Source of the DNA: an uncultured bacterium | Lineage (GTDB): Bacteria; Myxococcota_A; Polyangia; Polyangiales; Houyiibacteriaceae | Length of the DNA stretch: 62,545 nt | Reading direction: 5' to 3' | NCBI GenBank assembly: GCA_938024995.1 | Contig: CALJDU010000035.1 | Span: forward strand, 1-62,545 | Shown here: piece after piece, positions 16,289-25,448 of the stretch | Position numbering within the stretch: the first letter of the stretch is position 1 | Layout of the letters: every line of letters starts with the position of its first letter | Position numbers and translations under genes: made by a program | The notes under the pieces: model-generated | Seen by the model: only the letters and a program-made list of their open reading frames with translations | What the model was told of the DNA's origin: nothing | The model's database searches: none

Positions 16289-17065
16289 TCAACTCATCGC
16301 GTCGCGCAACGCTTCCTTGAGCGCGGGTTCGACGGTCTCTTCGAGGGTGTACGAGAGCTCTTCTTCTTTGGCCACGCGCACCTTGGGTCCTAACGCGCTC
16401 AGCGCGATCGCGGCGCCGACGCGTTGATCGAACGTCGCGCTCGGATCCCCCACGACGTGCACGAGCTCATCCAGCGAGAGCCCGGGCCCGCGGTAGCGCG
16501 GACCGAGGTCAGACACGCGGGCGCGCCACTCGTCATCGGTCTCGTCGCGCTTCTCGAGGATCGCCGCAGGCGCGAACGCGGGGCGCTCCTGGAACGAAGC
16601 GTGCGCGTCGCGCAGCGCCTTGCGACATCCCTCTTCGTGGCTCCGAATGACCGCGCGCGTTCCATCGTGGAGGCGCGCGACGATGGTCCGCGGCTTGATC
16701 ACGATCGCTTCGACCTCACGAAACGAGACAAAGTGTTCCTCGCCATCTGGCGGAGCGGCAGTGTTCGCTTCGTCTTCGTGAAGCACAAACCCGTCCGCGC
16801 CAACCTCGATGCTGCCCATGTTGGGCGCGCCGCGACGCTTTCGCGTCGTAAAGACCATGGCGCCACCGATCACGACCGCCCACACGACGATCGCGAGCAC
16901 TCCGCGCGGCGAAGCGCGAAAGAGGTCCGCCAAGGGCCGCGCGCCGAACGCGAGCGCGACGGATCCCGCGAGGAAACCCGCGAGCGCGAAAGGGTTCGCC
17001 GCGACGCGCGCGACCGCACCGGGTCGATAGAGGCGAAACCGCTTCACGCCGGAGACGTTCGTCAT
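16289..17065 (-). CDS. Two-helix membrane protein with PH-like cytoplasmic part, hypothetical
   Basis: About 258 residues from the ATG at 17065 (a GTG at 17074 would add three). Two hydrophobic helices occupy residues about 25-65 (FALAGFLAGSVALAFGA, VLAIVVWAVVIGGAMVF), followed by basic TRKRRG. The next 80 residues have the strand pattern of bacterial PH-like domains (IEVGADGFVLHED, FVSFREVEAIVIK, TIVARLHDGTRAVIRS). The C-terminal part (W-x4-LG-x2-YR, then LVHVVGDPSATFDQRVGAAIAL) is a helical segment seen in other myxobacterial proteins. A related layout is at 40537. Function unknown. Confidence 0.6.
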   Translation of the reverse strand: MTNVSGVKRFRLYRPGAVARVAANPFALAGFLAGSVALAFGARPLADLFRASPRGVLAIVVWAVVIGGAMVFTTRKRRGAPNMGSIEVGADGFVLHEDEANTAAPPDGEEHFVSFREVEAIVIKPRTIVARLHDGTRAVIRSHEEGCRKALRDAHASFQERPAFAPAAILEKRDETDDEWRARVSDLGPRYRGPGLSLDELVHVVGDPSATFDQRVGAAIALSALGPKVRVAKEEELSYTLEETVEPALKEALRDAMS

Positions 17066-17246
17066 CGCGCTCACTGTAGCTCACGAGGCCCGGAGGATTG
17101 CGAGCGCTCTCGATTGGGAGCGCTCTGGATTGGAAGCGCTGGCACGTGGTCGCCCTGCCGCGTGTTCGTGGTGGACGAGACACGTCGACTCGCCGCATCG
17201 GACACGATTCACTGATGGCGCGGTTCTCGCAGTCCAGGCGCTCACC

Positions 17247-18302
17247 ATGCTTTCACGCATCTTCGTTCTCGCGCTGCTCTTCTCGCTCTCCTCCCTCTCT
17301 CTGCCCTCGCTTGCCGAAGCATGCGCGTGCTGTGACGGCGGCTCGACGAGACGCATCGTGGGGTGGACGCCCGGCGGCGCGGCGCTCGTCGAGTACCAAG
17401 GAACGGTCGCGTGCGAACCGATGCACGCATACGAAGTGTGGCGGGTCGGCGCGAACCGACCGAGCGGTTGCTACGACCTCTTCGCGGAGGACGCCGGCGC
17501 GCGCGTGAACTGCGTCGACCTAAGCTCGAGGCGCGACGACGACAGACGATCCCGTGAAGAGAGGTTGGCGGGCGCGGACATCCGGCGCGCTGCGTTCTCG
17601 AGCGCCGTCCGGGTCCTTCGCGCGAGTGATGTGCGCGCCGAGATCCGTCAGCTCCGCCCCGAAACGCTCGGCACTCACGCGCGACTCGTCGTGTCTGTTC
17701 GCGGCGCCGACGGACACTTCAGCGAGGTGCTGCGGCGGCCGCTCCTCCTCGGCGCGGTAGAGACTCACGACGGAGGTCAGGCGATGCTCAACGCGCTCGG
17801 CGTCATCGTCTTTGTCGATCCGTCACGAAGCCGCGCGTTGGTCCGGGTCGACGGTCACAACACTGGCCCCGGCATCGGCCACTTTCCGCAGGACCTCTTC
17901 CCTGCGGGTCTCCCCGCAATGGCCGACGCGTCGATCGTGATCGAGACGATACCGACGTATGCGCTCCCTTCCCTGACCGCGGCCGCGACCTCTGAGGAAG
18001 GCGGGCGCGACTCGAACCAGGTCGGCCTTCGAGCGCACCGCGCAGGCGAGTTCGTGAACGCTGCTGAGCACTTCGCCGCCGCGGTCGCGCAGAACCCGAG
18101 GGTGCCCGTCTACCGAACGAACCTCGCGTGCGCGTACGCCCGGCGTGGCGAAACCGAGAGCGCGCTCGCGATTCTGGAGACGCTCTTCGCGAGCCGGAGC
18201 GAATGCCCGCGCTGCGCGGAAGCCCTCGTTCGCGCAGCGCGAGACGAGGACCTGCGCGCGCTTCGAACGAACCCGCGCTTCGTGGTGATCACAAGTGAGT
18301 AG
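17247..18302 (+). CDS. Secreted TPR-like protein, hypothetical
   Basis: The ATG at 17247 was preferred to upstream starts because it begins the signal peptide (MLSRIFVLALLFSLSS, probable cleavage near AEACA). The mature protein has an early Cys cluster (CACCDGGS), a middle beta-rich region ('ARLVVSVRGADGHFSEVL') and at the C-terminus one or two tetratricopeptide-like helices: 'NQVGLRAHRAGEFVNAAEHF', 'NPRVPVYRTNLACAYARRGE', 'ALAILETLF', with a CPRC pair. It converges with the lipoprotein at 18309, leaving 6 bp. It may be a periplasmic scaffold; function unknown. Confidence 0.65.
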   Translation: MLSRIFVLALLFSLSSLSLPSLAEACACCDGGSTRRIVGWTPGGAALVEYQGTVACEPMHAYEVWRVGANRPSGCYDLFAEDAGARVNCVDLSSRRDDDRRSREERLAGADIRRAAFSSAVRVLRASDVRAEIRQLRPETLGTHARLVVSVRGADGHFSEVLRRPLLLGAVETHDGGQAMLNALGVIVFVDPSRSRALVRVDGHNTGPGIGHFPQDLFPAGLPAMADASIVIETIPTYALPSLTAAATSEEGGRDSNQVGLRAHRAGEFVNAAEHFAAAVAQNPRVPVYRTNLACAYARRGETESALAILETLFASRSECPRCAEALVRAARDEDLRALRTNPRFVVITSE

Positions 18303-18308
18303 GAACGC

Positions 18309-19295
18309 TCAAGCGGTGCGTCGACGGCGCACGAAGAGCAACGCCAGGAGCGCGGGGAAGAACCCGCTCGGGTCGCCCCCGGCGGAGCAACGCGGGACCA
18401 CGGTCTGCCCCTGGTCGGCTCCATCAAGCGACCAGTTGGCCATCCCAGGATCGTCACACGAGGTCGCTCCGTCGTAGGTGACGACCGCCTCGCGTCCACC
18501 GGCGCGGATGATCGTCCGGCCCGACATCGGCTCGGTCCGGCAGCTATCACTATGGGTGACCTCATCGATCGTCTCGATCGTGAAGCGACCATCCGGTCCA
18601 CCAATGGTGCCGCTGCCGTTCCACGTGTCGGAGCCATCCGCGTTCTCGACGCGTGTCGGAAGACCGTAGTCGATCACGACCGTGTCTCCTGCGGAACAGG
18701 TCCCGTCAGCAGAGAGCGCCATGCCGGTCGTGGTGATGATCATGCGAAGGTTGTTCTGCATTGAACCCGTGTGCTCGGTACGCGACGTCTGCATCGTTCC
18801 GCCGCAGTCGATCTGCTTCTCGTCGCCCCAACCGTTGAGCTCGATGAGATCCTTACCAAGAACCTTCTTGCCTTCTTCGTCGACGCGGTAGCCCGCGCGC
18901 GCGGTGCCGAGCAGGCGAGTCGTCGCGCCCGTGGAGTCTGTGACTTCGCAGCCGTTCGCGGTGAACGTGATGAAGGAGCCGTCGTCTTCCATCGCGGGAC
19001 AGGGTCCCGCCTCCGCTTGCTGGAGCGCGCCGTTCAGCCGCATCGACATCATCGCGGCAAAGCCCGTAACCGCCGCCGGGGTCGCCTTGAAGCTCGGCGG
19101 CGTCCCCTCGGTCAACGTCATCTCCGGCATCGCCGCGAGACGCGCTGTGATCGGATCCGTCGGGACCGCGTCCGCGACGTCGGTCACCTCCTCCGCGATG
19201 TTCTCGGTGAGATCAGTCGGGTCCGCAGGGGCGGCCGGTGCGCCACCACATCCAAAGAGAGCAGTGGCGATGAACATAAGGGTCAGTCGTTTCAT
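18309..19295 (-). CDS. Lipoprotein with MYXO-CTERM-like C-terminal sorting signal
   Basis: A 328-residue protein with lipobox LFGC (Cys16) and Ala/Pro/Asp linker. The body is beta-rich (GCEVTDSTGATTRLLG, NNLRMIITTTGMALSADGTC) with paired cysteines. The last 25 residues read VPRCSAGGDPSG, a hydrophobic stretch FFPALLALLFV and RRRR-like basic end, matching the layout of MYXO-CTERM tails (Cys-Gly-rich, hydrophobic helix, Arg cluster). Carrying both a lipobox and a C-terminal sorting signal is unusual, so one of them may be inactive. The function is unknown. Confidence 0.65.
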   Translation of the reverse strand: MKRLTLMFIATALFGCGGAPAAPADPTDLTENIAEEVTDVADAVPTDPITARLAAMPEMTLTEGTPPSFKATPAAVTGFAAMMSMRLNGALQQAEAGPCPAMEDDGSFITFTANGCEVTDSTGATTRLLGTARAGYRVDEEGKKVLGKDLIELNGWGDEKQIDCGGTMQTSRTEHTGSMQNNLRMIITTTGMALSADGTCSAGDTVVIDYGLPTRVENADGSDTWNGSGTIGGPDGRFTIETIDEVTHSDSCRTEPMSGRTIIRAGGREAVVTYDGATSCDDPGMANWSLDGADQGQTVVPRCSAGGDPSGFFPALLALLFVRRRRTA

Positions 19296-19404
19296 GTGTG
19301 CGTTCTACGCATGAAGGCCACATGCCACCACCCCCCAAAGTGGTACTCACAAACGTTCAGGACGCGTTCAACGCGACGACGAAGCGCACGGCGAGCTCTT
19401 CGTT

Positions 19405-20742
19405 CTAGTTTGTAATGTCGACGCGGAAGATCTGTCGGCTCTGCATCTGCGCGAAGTAGATCGTCCCCTGCATGACGGTCAGGCCACCGATGCCGGCCCC
19501 GAGCCCTGTGTCGATCGTTCGCACGATCTCGCCGGTCGCGCGATCGATCACGCCCAAGTGGCCGCTGACGGAGTCTGCGACGACGAGGGTCTCGTCATCA
19601 TATGTCGCGAGCCCGCTCGGCTGTACGTCCGGACCGAAGGCCGCACGAAGCTCAGTCGCGCCGACCAAGTCTTGAAGAACCGGGTCTCGCACGATGTCCG
19701 CGAGGATGCCTTCGTACGAGCGAAACGTGCCGCTCGGTTCAGGAGTCCCCACAAGCGGCATCGCCGCGATCCGCGCGTTGCCCGTGTCCGCGATGTAGAG
19801 CGTACCGTCGACGATCTCGAGGTTGCTCGGGACGTCCGCCACACGCGCGAACTCGACGTCCGGCCAGAGGTAACGCGTGATGAGCGCGTCGTCATGATAG
19901 AAGTGACCGGGTGAGTGCGGCGCGACGAAGTCGTAGCGGTCAATCGAGCCGACGGAGCCGTTGAGCACCCAGTAGACCTGGTCTCGCTCCCACGCCATGC
20001 CCATGCAGTATTGAGTGGCGTGAACCATGTCGAGATGGCTCCCGTTGGACCACGAGAACGGCAGGTTGTCCGTGAAGTAGATGTCCTCATCGCCGGTCCA
20101 GAGCGCGGGCCCAATGAAGGGCGATTCGTCCGTGAGGTTCGCGGTCAAGTGATCCGCGCAGGTCGCGAACACGTCCTGAAAGATCTGCGTCTCGGTGATG
20201 AGCGGCTCGCCGCGCGCGTCGAGCGTCCCGGGATCGCCTGGCTCAAGCCGCGCCTCAGCCACGCCAAACGCGATCGCGGAGGGTCGCCGCATGAAGTGAA
20301 AAGCGTTCTGATCGCGGACGACTCGTGCGCGACCGTTCTCCGCGGTCGCGGGGTCCGCCGCCGTCGGCTCTCGAATCGCGACCGTCGCGCCTTGCAAGCC
20401 GAAGCAGTCATCGTCCTCCGTCGTCGCGGACTCAAAGCCGCTCACCGAACATTCGGTCTCGTCCTCGAACCCGGGGAGGCGATCCATCCGGAGCACCGCC
20501 CACAACGCACCGTCCGTGCCTTCGTCGAGATCCACCGGCACCCAAGGACGCTCGAAGCCGCCCGGGTCGTTGACCATCGGGCCGTTGAAAATCGAGACGT
20601 AGGTGAGCTCGCCGGTCCCGCGGAGACCCGGGACGCTTGGCGTCACATCGGTGGCCGCGTCTGATCCTGTATCGATCGGACCGTCATCATCATCGCCACA
20701 AGCCATCAGGAGCACGAGGAGAACGAGAAGCGCACGAGTCAT
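19405..20742 (-). CDS. NHL-like beta-propeller lipoprotein
   Basis: The ATG at 20742 begins a lipoprotein signal (MTRALLVLLVLLMAC, Cys15) followed by GDDDDG and Asp/Thr linker. The C-terminal half shows six-bladed NHL/SMP-30-type strands: 'NLEIVDGTLYIADTGNARIAAM', 'PSGLATYDDETLVVADSVSGHL', 'GEIVRTIDTGLGAGIGGLTVM' and 'GTIYFAQMQSRQIFRVDI'. The N-terminal half contains scattered cysteines. Such proteins often bind or process sugars or lactones outside the cell, but no catalytic residue is assigned. Divergence from nothing recognisable upstream: 20743-20852 holds no gene. Confidence 0.65.
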   Translation of the reverse strand: MTRALLVLLVLLMACGDDDDGPIDTGSDAATDVTPSVPGLRGTGELTYVSIFNGPMVNDPGGFERPWVPVDLDEGTDGALWAVLRMDRLPGFEDETECSVSGFESATTEDDDCFGLQGATVAIREPTAADPATAENGRARVVRDQNAFHFMRRPSAIAFGVAEARLEPGDPGTLDARGEPLITETQIFQDVFATCADHLTANLTDESPFIGPALWTGDEDIYFTDNLPFSWSNGSHLDMVHATQYCMGMAWERDQVYWVLNGSVGSIDRYDFVAPHSPGHFYHDDALITRYLWPDVEFARVADVPSNLEIVDGTLYIADTGNARIAAMPLVGTPEPSGTFRSYEGILADIVRDPVLQDLVGATELRAAFGPDVQPSGLATYDDETLVVADSVSGHLGVIDRATGEIVRTIDTGLGAGIGGLTVMQGTIYFAQMQSRQIFRVDITN

Positions 20743-20852
20743 GTTCGGACTCTGCCACGATGACGCCCTATTTGCTGACAAGAGGTGCTTCCGAAACTGC
20801 GATTTTGTACGCCACAGCGGCCCCATGACTCAGACACAACTTCAACGCGCGC

Positions 20853-22010
20853 TCAAAGGTACGCGAGCCACCAGTCATTCCGTCGGCGCTTGAGCGCCTC
20901 GAACCAGCGACTCGGTCGATAGAGAAGCAAGAGCGCGAGCGCCCAAGCGAGGTACGTGATCGCGAGGGGCCACTTGGGATTCCCGTCGTGCTCGAGAAGC
21001 GCGTCGCCCCAAACGAAGTAGCCGCACGCCAACGACGTAAAGCGCAGCAGCCACAGATGCGCGACGTAGTAGAAGAGCGGGACGCGACCAAAGACGAGGA
21101 GCCACCGAAAGGGAGCGCGCGTCGCGTCAACGCGCGTCAACATCCCGAGCGCGATCAAGAGCGGCCCCAGCGTCATCAAGACAAACGAGAGCGACGGTGG
21201 GTATTTCGTCACCTTGAGAAACGAGAGCACGGTGAACACCGGGTCGGGCTGCACGCTCCAAGGCGCGGGATCGCCATAGAGGTTGAGCCCGCGAAGAGCG
21301 AAGAAGGCCAGCGTCAGCGTCGCTCCCGTGACGAGGCACACGCGGCGAAAGCGATCGCGAGGCAAACGCGCGAACTCACCGAAGCCGTAACCCACCATCA
21401 TCACCGCGAGCCACGGCAAGATCGCGTAGCCGACGATGAGCGAGTGACCCTCCGCGGGTCGATAGAAGCCTGTGCCCGTCAGGAGCGTGAGCACAACCTC
21501 CGCGGCGCCTTGATGCCCTTCTTGCGCGCTCTCCCACCACGGCGTGAACAAGAGCGCGAGCGCCCCGAGCGCGCCGACCCAACGCGACGACAAAAACGTC
21601 AGCGCCGCCATCCCCACCATGCTCCAACCGATCGCCCAGATCACTTGGAGGATCAGGAACCGGTAAAACGGCTCCGGCGCCCAACCGATCTTGACGACGG
21701 TGAGCTCAAGGAAGACCAGGAAGAGACCGCGGGTCACCAGGAACTTCGTTCTCTCCGTTGGCGTTCGGCGACGCGCGGCCAGGTAGATCGCGGTACCCGC
21801 GAGGAAGACAAAACCAGGCGCGCAAAAGTGGGTGACCCAGCGCGTGAAAAAGAGGACGACGTTCGTCTGCTCGAGGTCCGTTGGACGGATGCTCACGTCC
21901 GAGAAGAAGTCGCGCGCGTGATCGAGCACCATCAAGACCATCACGATCCCGCGCAGGAGATCGATCGAGACGAGCCTCTTCTTCTTCGTGACCGGATCCG
22001 AGGTCGTCAT
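20853..22010 (-). CDS. DUF1624 / heparan-alpha-glucosaminide N-acetyltransferase-like membrane protein
   Basis: A 385-residue polytopic protein with about ten helices. The N-terminus 'KKKRLVSIDLLRGIVMVLMVLDHARDFF' is diagnostic: S-x-D-x-x-R-G is the conserved entry motif of the DUF1624/acyltransferase-3-like superfamily, and the following HARDFF contains the His thought to be catalytic. Other landmarks are 'WVTHFCAPGFVFLAGTAIYL' and the repeated tryptophans. These proteins move acyl groups across membranes in related families; the substrate here is not known. The start lies 4 bp after the zinc-ribbon gene at 22015, so these form a leftward operon. Confidence 0.8.
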   Translation of the reverse strand: MTTSDPVTKKKRLVSIDLLRGIVMVLMVLDHARDFFSDVSIRPTDLEQTNVVLFFTRWVTHFCAPGFVFLAGTAIYLAARRRTPTERTKFLVTRGLFLVFLELTVVKIGWAPEPFYRFLILQVIWAIGWSMVGMAALTFLSSRWVGALGALALLFTPWWESAQEGHQGAAEVVLTLLTGTGFYRPAEGHSLIVGYAILPWLAVMMVGYGFGEFARLPRDRFRRVCLVTGATLTLAFFALRGLNLYGDPAPWSVQPDPVFTVLSFLKVTKYPPSLSFVLMTLGPLLIALGMLTRVDATRAPFRWLLVFGRVPLFYYVAHLWLLRFTSLACGYFVWGDALLEHDGNPKWPLAITYLAWALALLLLYRPSRWFEALKRRRNDWWLAYL

Positions 22011-22014
22011 CGGC

Positions 22015-22602
22015 CTACTGACTGATGATCGGGTTGGCGCTGCGGAAGGTTTGAATCGAACCGTTGAGCGTACAGACCGCGCGGGACATCAGCTTCGCGA
22101 GGCGAACATCAACCAGCTGGAGCTTGGTTTGGCCGGTGCTCAGGTCAAAGTGATCCACGTGGATCACGCCTCCAAGCGGCGGCGGCTCGGACTCGCCAAG
22201 GATGATCGACGGAAGCGACCACATATTCGTGAACGTCGTCGGGACCGTCATGTCGACGACGTTGATCACGAAGTCGGACCCGTTCCGGCTCTGCGGGCTG
22301 ACATCAAAGCTGCGCCCGCGGAGGTCACCGCGGGTGAGGGAAATGGAGAGGCTCCCGGTGATCGAGCTGCCGACCATCGACGTGATCCCCAGGCACGCCG
22401 GCGCGCTGGTCGTGACCGTGATCGCGTCCGTAAACCGCGCGTTGACGCCTTCGACCCGGAGGTCGATCTTCGCCGGCGCGCCTCGGGTATCCGCGACGCG
22501 GATGTAGTTGAGCCGTCCGCAGTACGCACACGTGTGCGACATGCTTTGGCCAGGGACGAGCGGCGCACCACAGCCGGTGCAGGTGAGCGTCTCGGTCGGC
22601 AT
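22015..22602 (-). CDS. Zinc-ribbon protein, hypothetical
   Basis: A 195-residue soluble protein. The N-terminus has a zinc ribbon: CTGCGAPL and CAYCGRLN, two CxxC pairs 16 residues apart. The rest is beta-rich with strands such as IDLRVEGVNARFTDAITV, SSITGSLSISLTRGDL and GSDFVINVVDMTV, without known motifs. Its position directly upstream of the DUF1624 membrane protein, separated by 4 bp, suggests co-expression. A role in regulating or assembling the membrane enzyme is only a guess. Confidence 0.65.
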   Translation of the reverse strand: MPTETLTCTGCGAPLVPGQSMSHTCAYCGRLNYIRVADTRGAPAKIDLRVEGVNARFTDAITVTTSAPACLGITSMVGSSITGSLSISLTRGDLRGRSFDVSPQSRNGSDFVINVVDMTVPTTFTNMWSLPSIILGESEPPPLGGVIHVDHFDLSTGQTKLQLVDVRLAKLMSRAVCTLNGSIQTFRSANPIISQ

Positions 22603-22627
22603 CGCGAGGCAGTCTACCGCGATGACA

Positions 22628-23272
22628 CTAGAGCGTGTCCGACGGACCGCAGAGCTCGCCGTAGAAAAGCAGCTTCACCAGACAGTAATAGGCGCCGATG
22701 AAGACGTGTTCGGCGACGAACCCCGTCGCGACCGCGATCGCGGCGAGCGTCGAGAGCGCGAAGAAGATGAAGAGCGCGATCCCGAACCGGCCCGCGAACT
22801 GAACGAAGAGCGCTTTCCCGAGCGAGAGCGAGATCACGTGGCGCAAGAGTCGATGCTCCAGAATGAGCAACGCGATCGGCATCACGATGACGCCGAGAAT
22901 CGGGATCGCGAAGAGCGGATACGCGGCGGCACGGTAGGTCGCGACCTGACCGCACGCTTCTTTCGACCCACGCGAAAGCGCCCGCATCAGCAAGCCTCCG
23001 ACACCGCGATGAACGACCGCCGCCAAGCTGCCCAGCGGAAACAAAAACGGGAGCACGCAAAAGAGGATCGCGAGGTCGCGAACGAACCTCGCGCGCGCGC
23101 GCTCGGCGAACGCTCCATCCATGCTCATCGACGGCATCGTCGCGAGGCCGTTCAGGAGCAAGAACGAGAGGACCCCCAGCCAAGCGAGCGCGCCGCAAAA
23201 CGCGACGAAGAAGAGCGGTCGCTTGAGCGTAGGTCGCTCTCCACGAAGGGTCTTGATGATCGCGGACAACAT
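22628..23272 (-). CDS. Polytopic membrane protein, hypothetical
   Basis: A 214-residue protein with about five hydrophobic helices: PLFFVAFCGALAWLGVLSFL, LAILFCVLPFLFPLGSLAA, AIPILGVIVMPIALLIL, FGIALFIFFALSTLAAIAVA and a last GAYYCLVKLLFY. No family is recognised; the pattern recalls Yip1-like or DUF-type membrane proteins. The gene lies 25 bp upstream of the zinc-ribbon gene on the same strand, so 23272-20853 may be one operon of three membrane-associated genes. Confidence 0.6.
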   Translation of the reverse strand: MLSAIIKTLRGERPTLKRPLFFVAFCGALAWLGVLSFLLLNGLATMPSMSMDGAFAERARARFVRDLAILFCVLPFLFPLGSLAAVVHRGVGGLLMRALSRGSKEACGQVATYRAAAYPLFAIPILGVIVMPIALLILEHRLLRHVISLSLGKALFVQFAGRFGIALFIFFALSTLAAIAVATGFVAEHVFIGAYYCLVKLLFYGELCGPSDTL

Positions 23273-23382
23273 CGGCCGGTAGAGAGCTTACCCTCGTCCG
23301 AGACGCGACGCTCAGCGGAATTGAGGACGATCGATCAGGACCGCGCCGAGAGCACTCGGTTTCCCCACCCGCGCGACCAACC

Positions 23383-25287
23383 TCACCGAAGATCGCTCGC
23401 GTTGATTGTCCACGCCGCGCGCTCGGCACCATCGATGTCGACGACGCGAACGATCAAGCGCGGATCGGCGCGGTCCGGCTCCACGTCGACGGTCAAGAAC
23501 GAGCGTTCGCCGAGGCAATCACGAAGGCCTTCTTCGGATCGGCAGGTGCCCGGCGCGATGGCGAGGGGCGAGCTCACGAGCTCGGGGAGGTTGTATCCGC
23601 GCGGTCGATCGATCGACGAGAGCAGCGAGCGATGGATGTCGCCGCTCAGCAGCACAACGCCTTCGATCTCGCGATCCGCGATCTCGTTGAAGAGCGCGTT
23701 CCTCGCCGCGTCGTAGCGCGCCCATGAGTCGACGCTGCCTTCTGGGTTGAACCGGCTCCCGCAGGCGATGAATTTGAAGGCCGCGTCGGAGCCGCTCAGA
23801 CCGTCGAGCAGCCAAGCGGTCTGGCGAGAGCCCAGCGGGCCGTCCTCGACGGGCAAGAACGGCGCGGCGGGATCGGGTTCACAACGGTTCCCCACGTCGC
23901 CGACCTCAGGGCGGAACGTTCGGCAGTCCAGAACGAAGAAGTCGGCGGCGCCGAAACGCTGATGGAAGTAGACGCCGCTGCCGTCTTCTCCTGCGTCCGC
24001 GTTGGCCCAGTACTCGCCAAACGCTCGGCGCGCGTTGTCGATCCCGAGGCACGTGCCGTTGGAGTTGTTGGCGACGAAGTCGTGGTCGTCCCAGGTCGCG
24101 ATGGTCGGCGTGTTCGCGATCATCTCGGCGCGTTCCGGCATCGCCCGGTTACGCCGGTACTGAAAGCGATGGGCCGCGAGATGCAGCGAGTTCCCGTAGT
24201 GGTTGTCGCCCACGAACAAAAAGAGGTCGGGCCGCGCCGCGGACACCGCGGAGAAGATCGGCTGCTCGTCATCACGCGAGCACGAACCGAAGGCGAAACG
24301 GAACGGGGTCTCCGCGCTCGCGGCCGGCGCGGTGGTCAACGCGCGAATGGGCGATCCTTCATCCCCATCGACCTCCACGCGATAGAAGAACGTCCGGTCG
24401 CTTGGCAAAGCGTCGACCGTGAGCTCGAACGTGAAGTCATCCTCTGGTTCCGGAATCGCCCACGCGACCATCGCGGAGTCGCTCAGGTCGGGGTTCTCGG
24501 ACATCCGAAGGCCAACGACTCGACTCGCGTCCGCTCGCCCCCACACGCGCGCAGCGGTCGGCTCTGGGCTCCCGAGCATCGGTCCATGTGTGAGCAGGTC
24601 TCCCTGACAGGTGTTGCACGTTTCATGAAAGCCGCGCGGATCTGTAAACGACCGCGTCTCGCCAGAAGAGTCACCGGTCCCGATGAACGCGGTGAACTCT
24701 CCGTTGCAATAGACCGGCTCGCCGTCGAAGCGGATCTCAAGGCAAGCTGGCTGCCAACGATCATTGTCGGTCGCCGGATCGGACCGCGTTTGCAGCGTGA
24801 CCTCGGTGAGCTCGTCCCGCGGGATCCGGACGCCCTCGAAGTGATAGACATCGATCCCGCCGTCGCGAAAGTCGTCGACGTCCTCGACGTTGAGCGGGAA
24901 GCATCGGTCTCCGCCAAAGCACAGCTCTTGACCCGAATCGGTTCCGGCGAACGGCGCGTCCGCGGTCTGCACCGCGATCGAGATGGTCTCGACGACGTCG
25001 CTCGGCGCAGGCGGCGCGGGGGGCGGCAAGTCCACCAACCCCGCGAAGCCACCCGTGTCCTCACCGACGTCAGTCGCCGCATCCGAACCGGAGTCGACAA
25101 CAGACGTGTCTGTTCCCGAGTCCACCGCCGTGTCCTCGCCGACATCGGGGCTCGTGTCGAACTCCGCGTCGAGCGCGGTGTCGACGCCGCTGTCCATCGG
25201 AACCGGATCATCATCGCCACATGCGCTCACGAGCGTGAGCAGCAACAGGAGTCGACAAAGGGTTGAGTTACAGATCGGAGTCTTCAT
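23383..25287 (-). CDS. PhoD-like alkaline phosphatase lipoprotein
   Basis: A 634-residue protein from the ATG at 25287, with lipobox VSAC (Cys23) and a long Asp/Thr/Ser linker (about residues 24-70). The N-terminal third looks like a beta-sandwich; the catalytic part matches PhoD metallophosphatases: 'FRFAFGSCSRDDEQPIF', 'PDLFLFVGDNHYGNS', 'ATWDDHDFVANNS', 'FFVLDCRTFRPE' and 'GVVLLSGDIHRSLLS'. The motifs GSC, GDN(H), WDDHD and GDIH hold the metal ligands. It should release phosphate from phosphodiesters or similar substrates at the cell surface. No pho regulator is near. Length is above average owing to the linker. Confidence 0.85.
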   Translation of the reverse strand: MKTPICNSTLCRLLLLLTLVSACGDDDPVPMDSGVDTALDAEFDTSPDVGEDTAVDSGTDTSVVDSGSDAATDVGEDTGGFAGLVDLPPPAPPAPSDVVETISIAVQTADAPFAGTDSGQELCFGGDRCFPLNVEDVDDFRDGGIDVYHFEGVRIPRDELTEVTLQTRSDPATDNDRWQPACLEIRFDGEPVYCNGEFTAFIGTGDSSGETRSFTDPRGFHETCNTCQGDLLTHGPMLGSPEPTAARVWGRADASRVVGLRMSENPDLSDSAMVAWAIPEPEDDFTFELTVDALPSDRTFFYRVEVDGDEGSPIRALTTAPAASAETPFRFAFGSCSRDDEQPIFSAVSAARPDLFLFVGDNHYGNSLHLAAHRFQYRRNRAMPERAEMIANTPTIATWDDHDFVANNSNGTCLGIDNARRAFGEYWANADAGEDGSGVYFHQRFGAADFFVLDCRTFRPEVGDVGNRCEPDPAAPFLPVEDGPLGSRQTAWLLDGLSGSDAAFKFIACGSRFNPEGSVDSWARYDAARNALFNEIADREIEGVVLLSGDIHRSLLSSIDRPRGYNLPELVSSPLAIAPGTCRSEEGLRDCLGERSFLTVDVEPDRADPRLIVRVVDIDGAERAAWTINASDLR

Positions 25288-25448
25288 CGCGCGTAGCACC
25301 CGCAACAGGGTAAGCGCGCTCCGCGAGCAAGAATAGAGCGCATCTCATAGCCGTGGGCGTGCCCCGTGCCACACCGCCGGGCGGCGTCGCGCGATCGGCG
25401 CTTCCAGAGCCTCCTCGAACACGACGAAGGCGAAGGAGACGCTAACCG

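Noticed and set aside
23962..25266. Long rightward frame antisense to the PhoD-like gene
   Set aside because: Arg/Val-rich low-complexity product; the leftward strand holds a well-conserved phosphatase.
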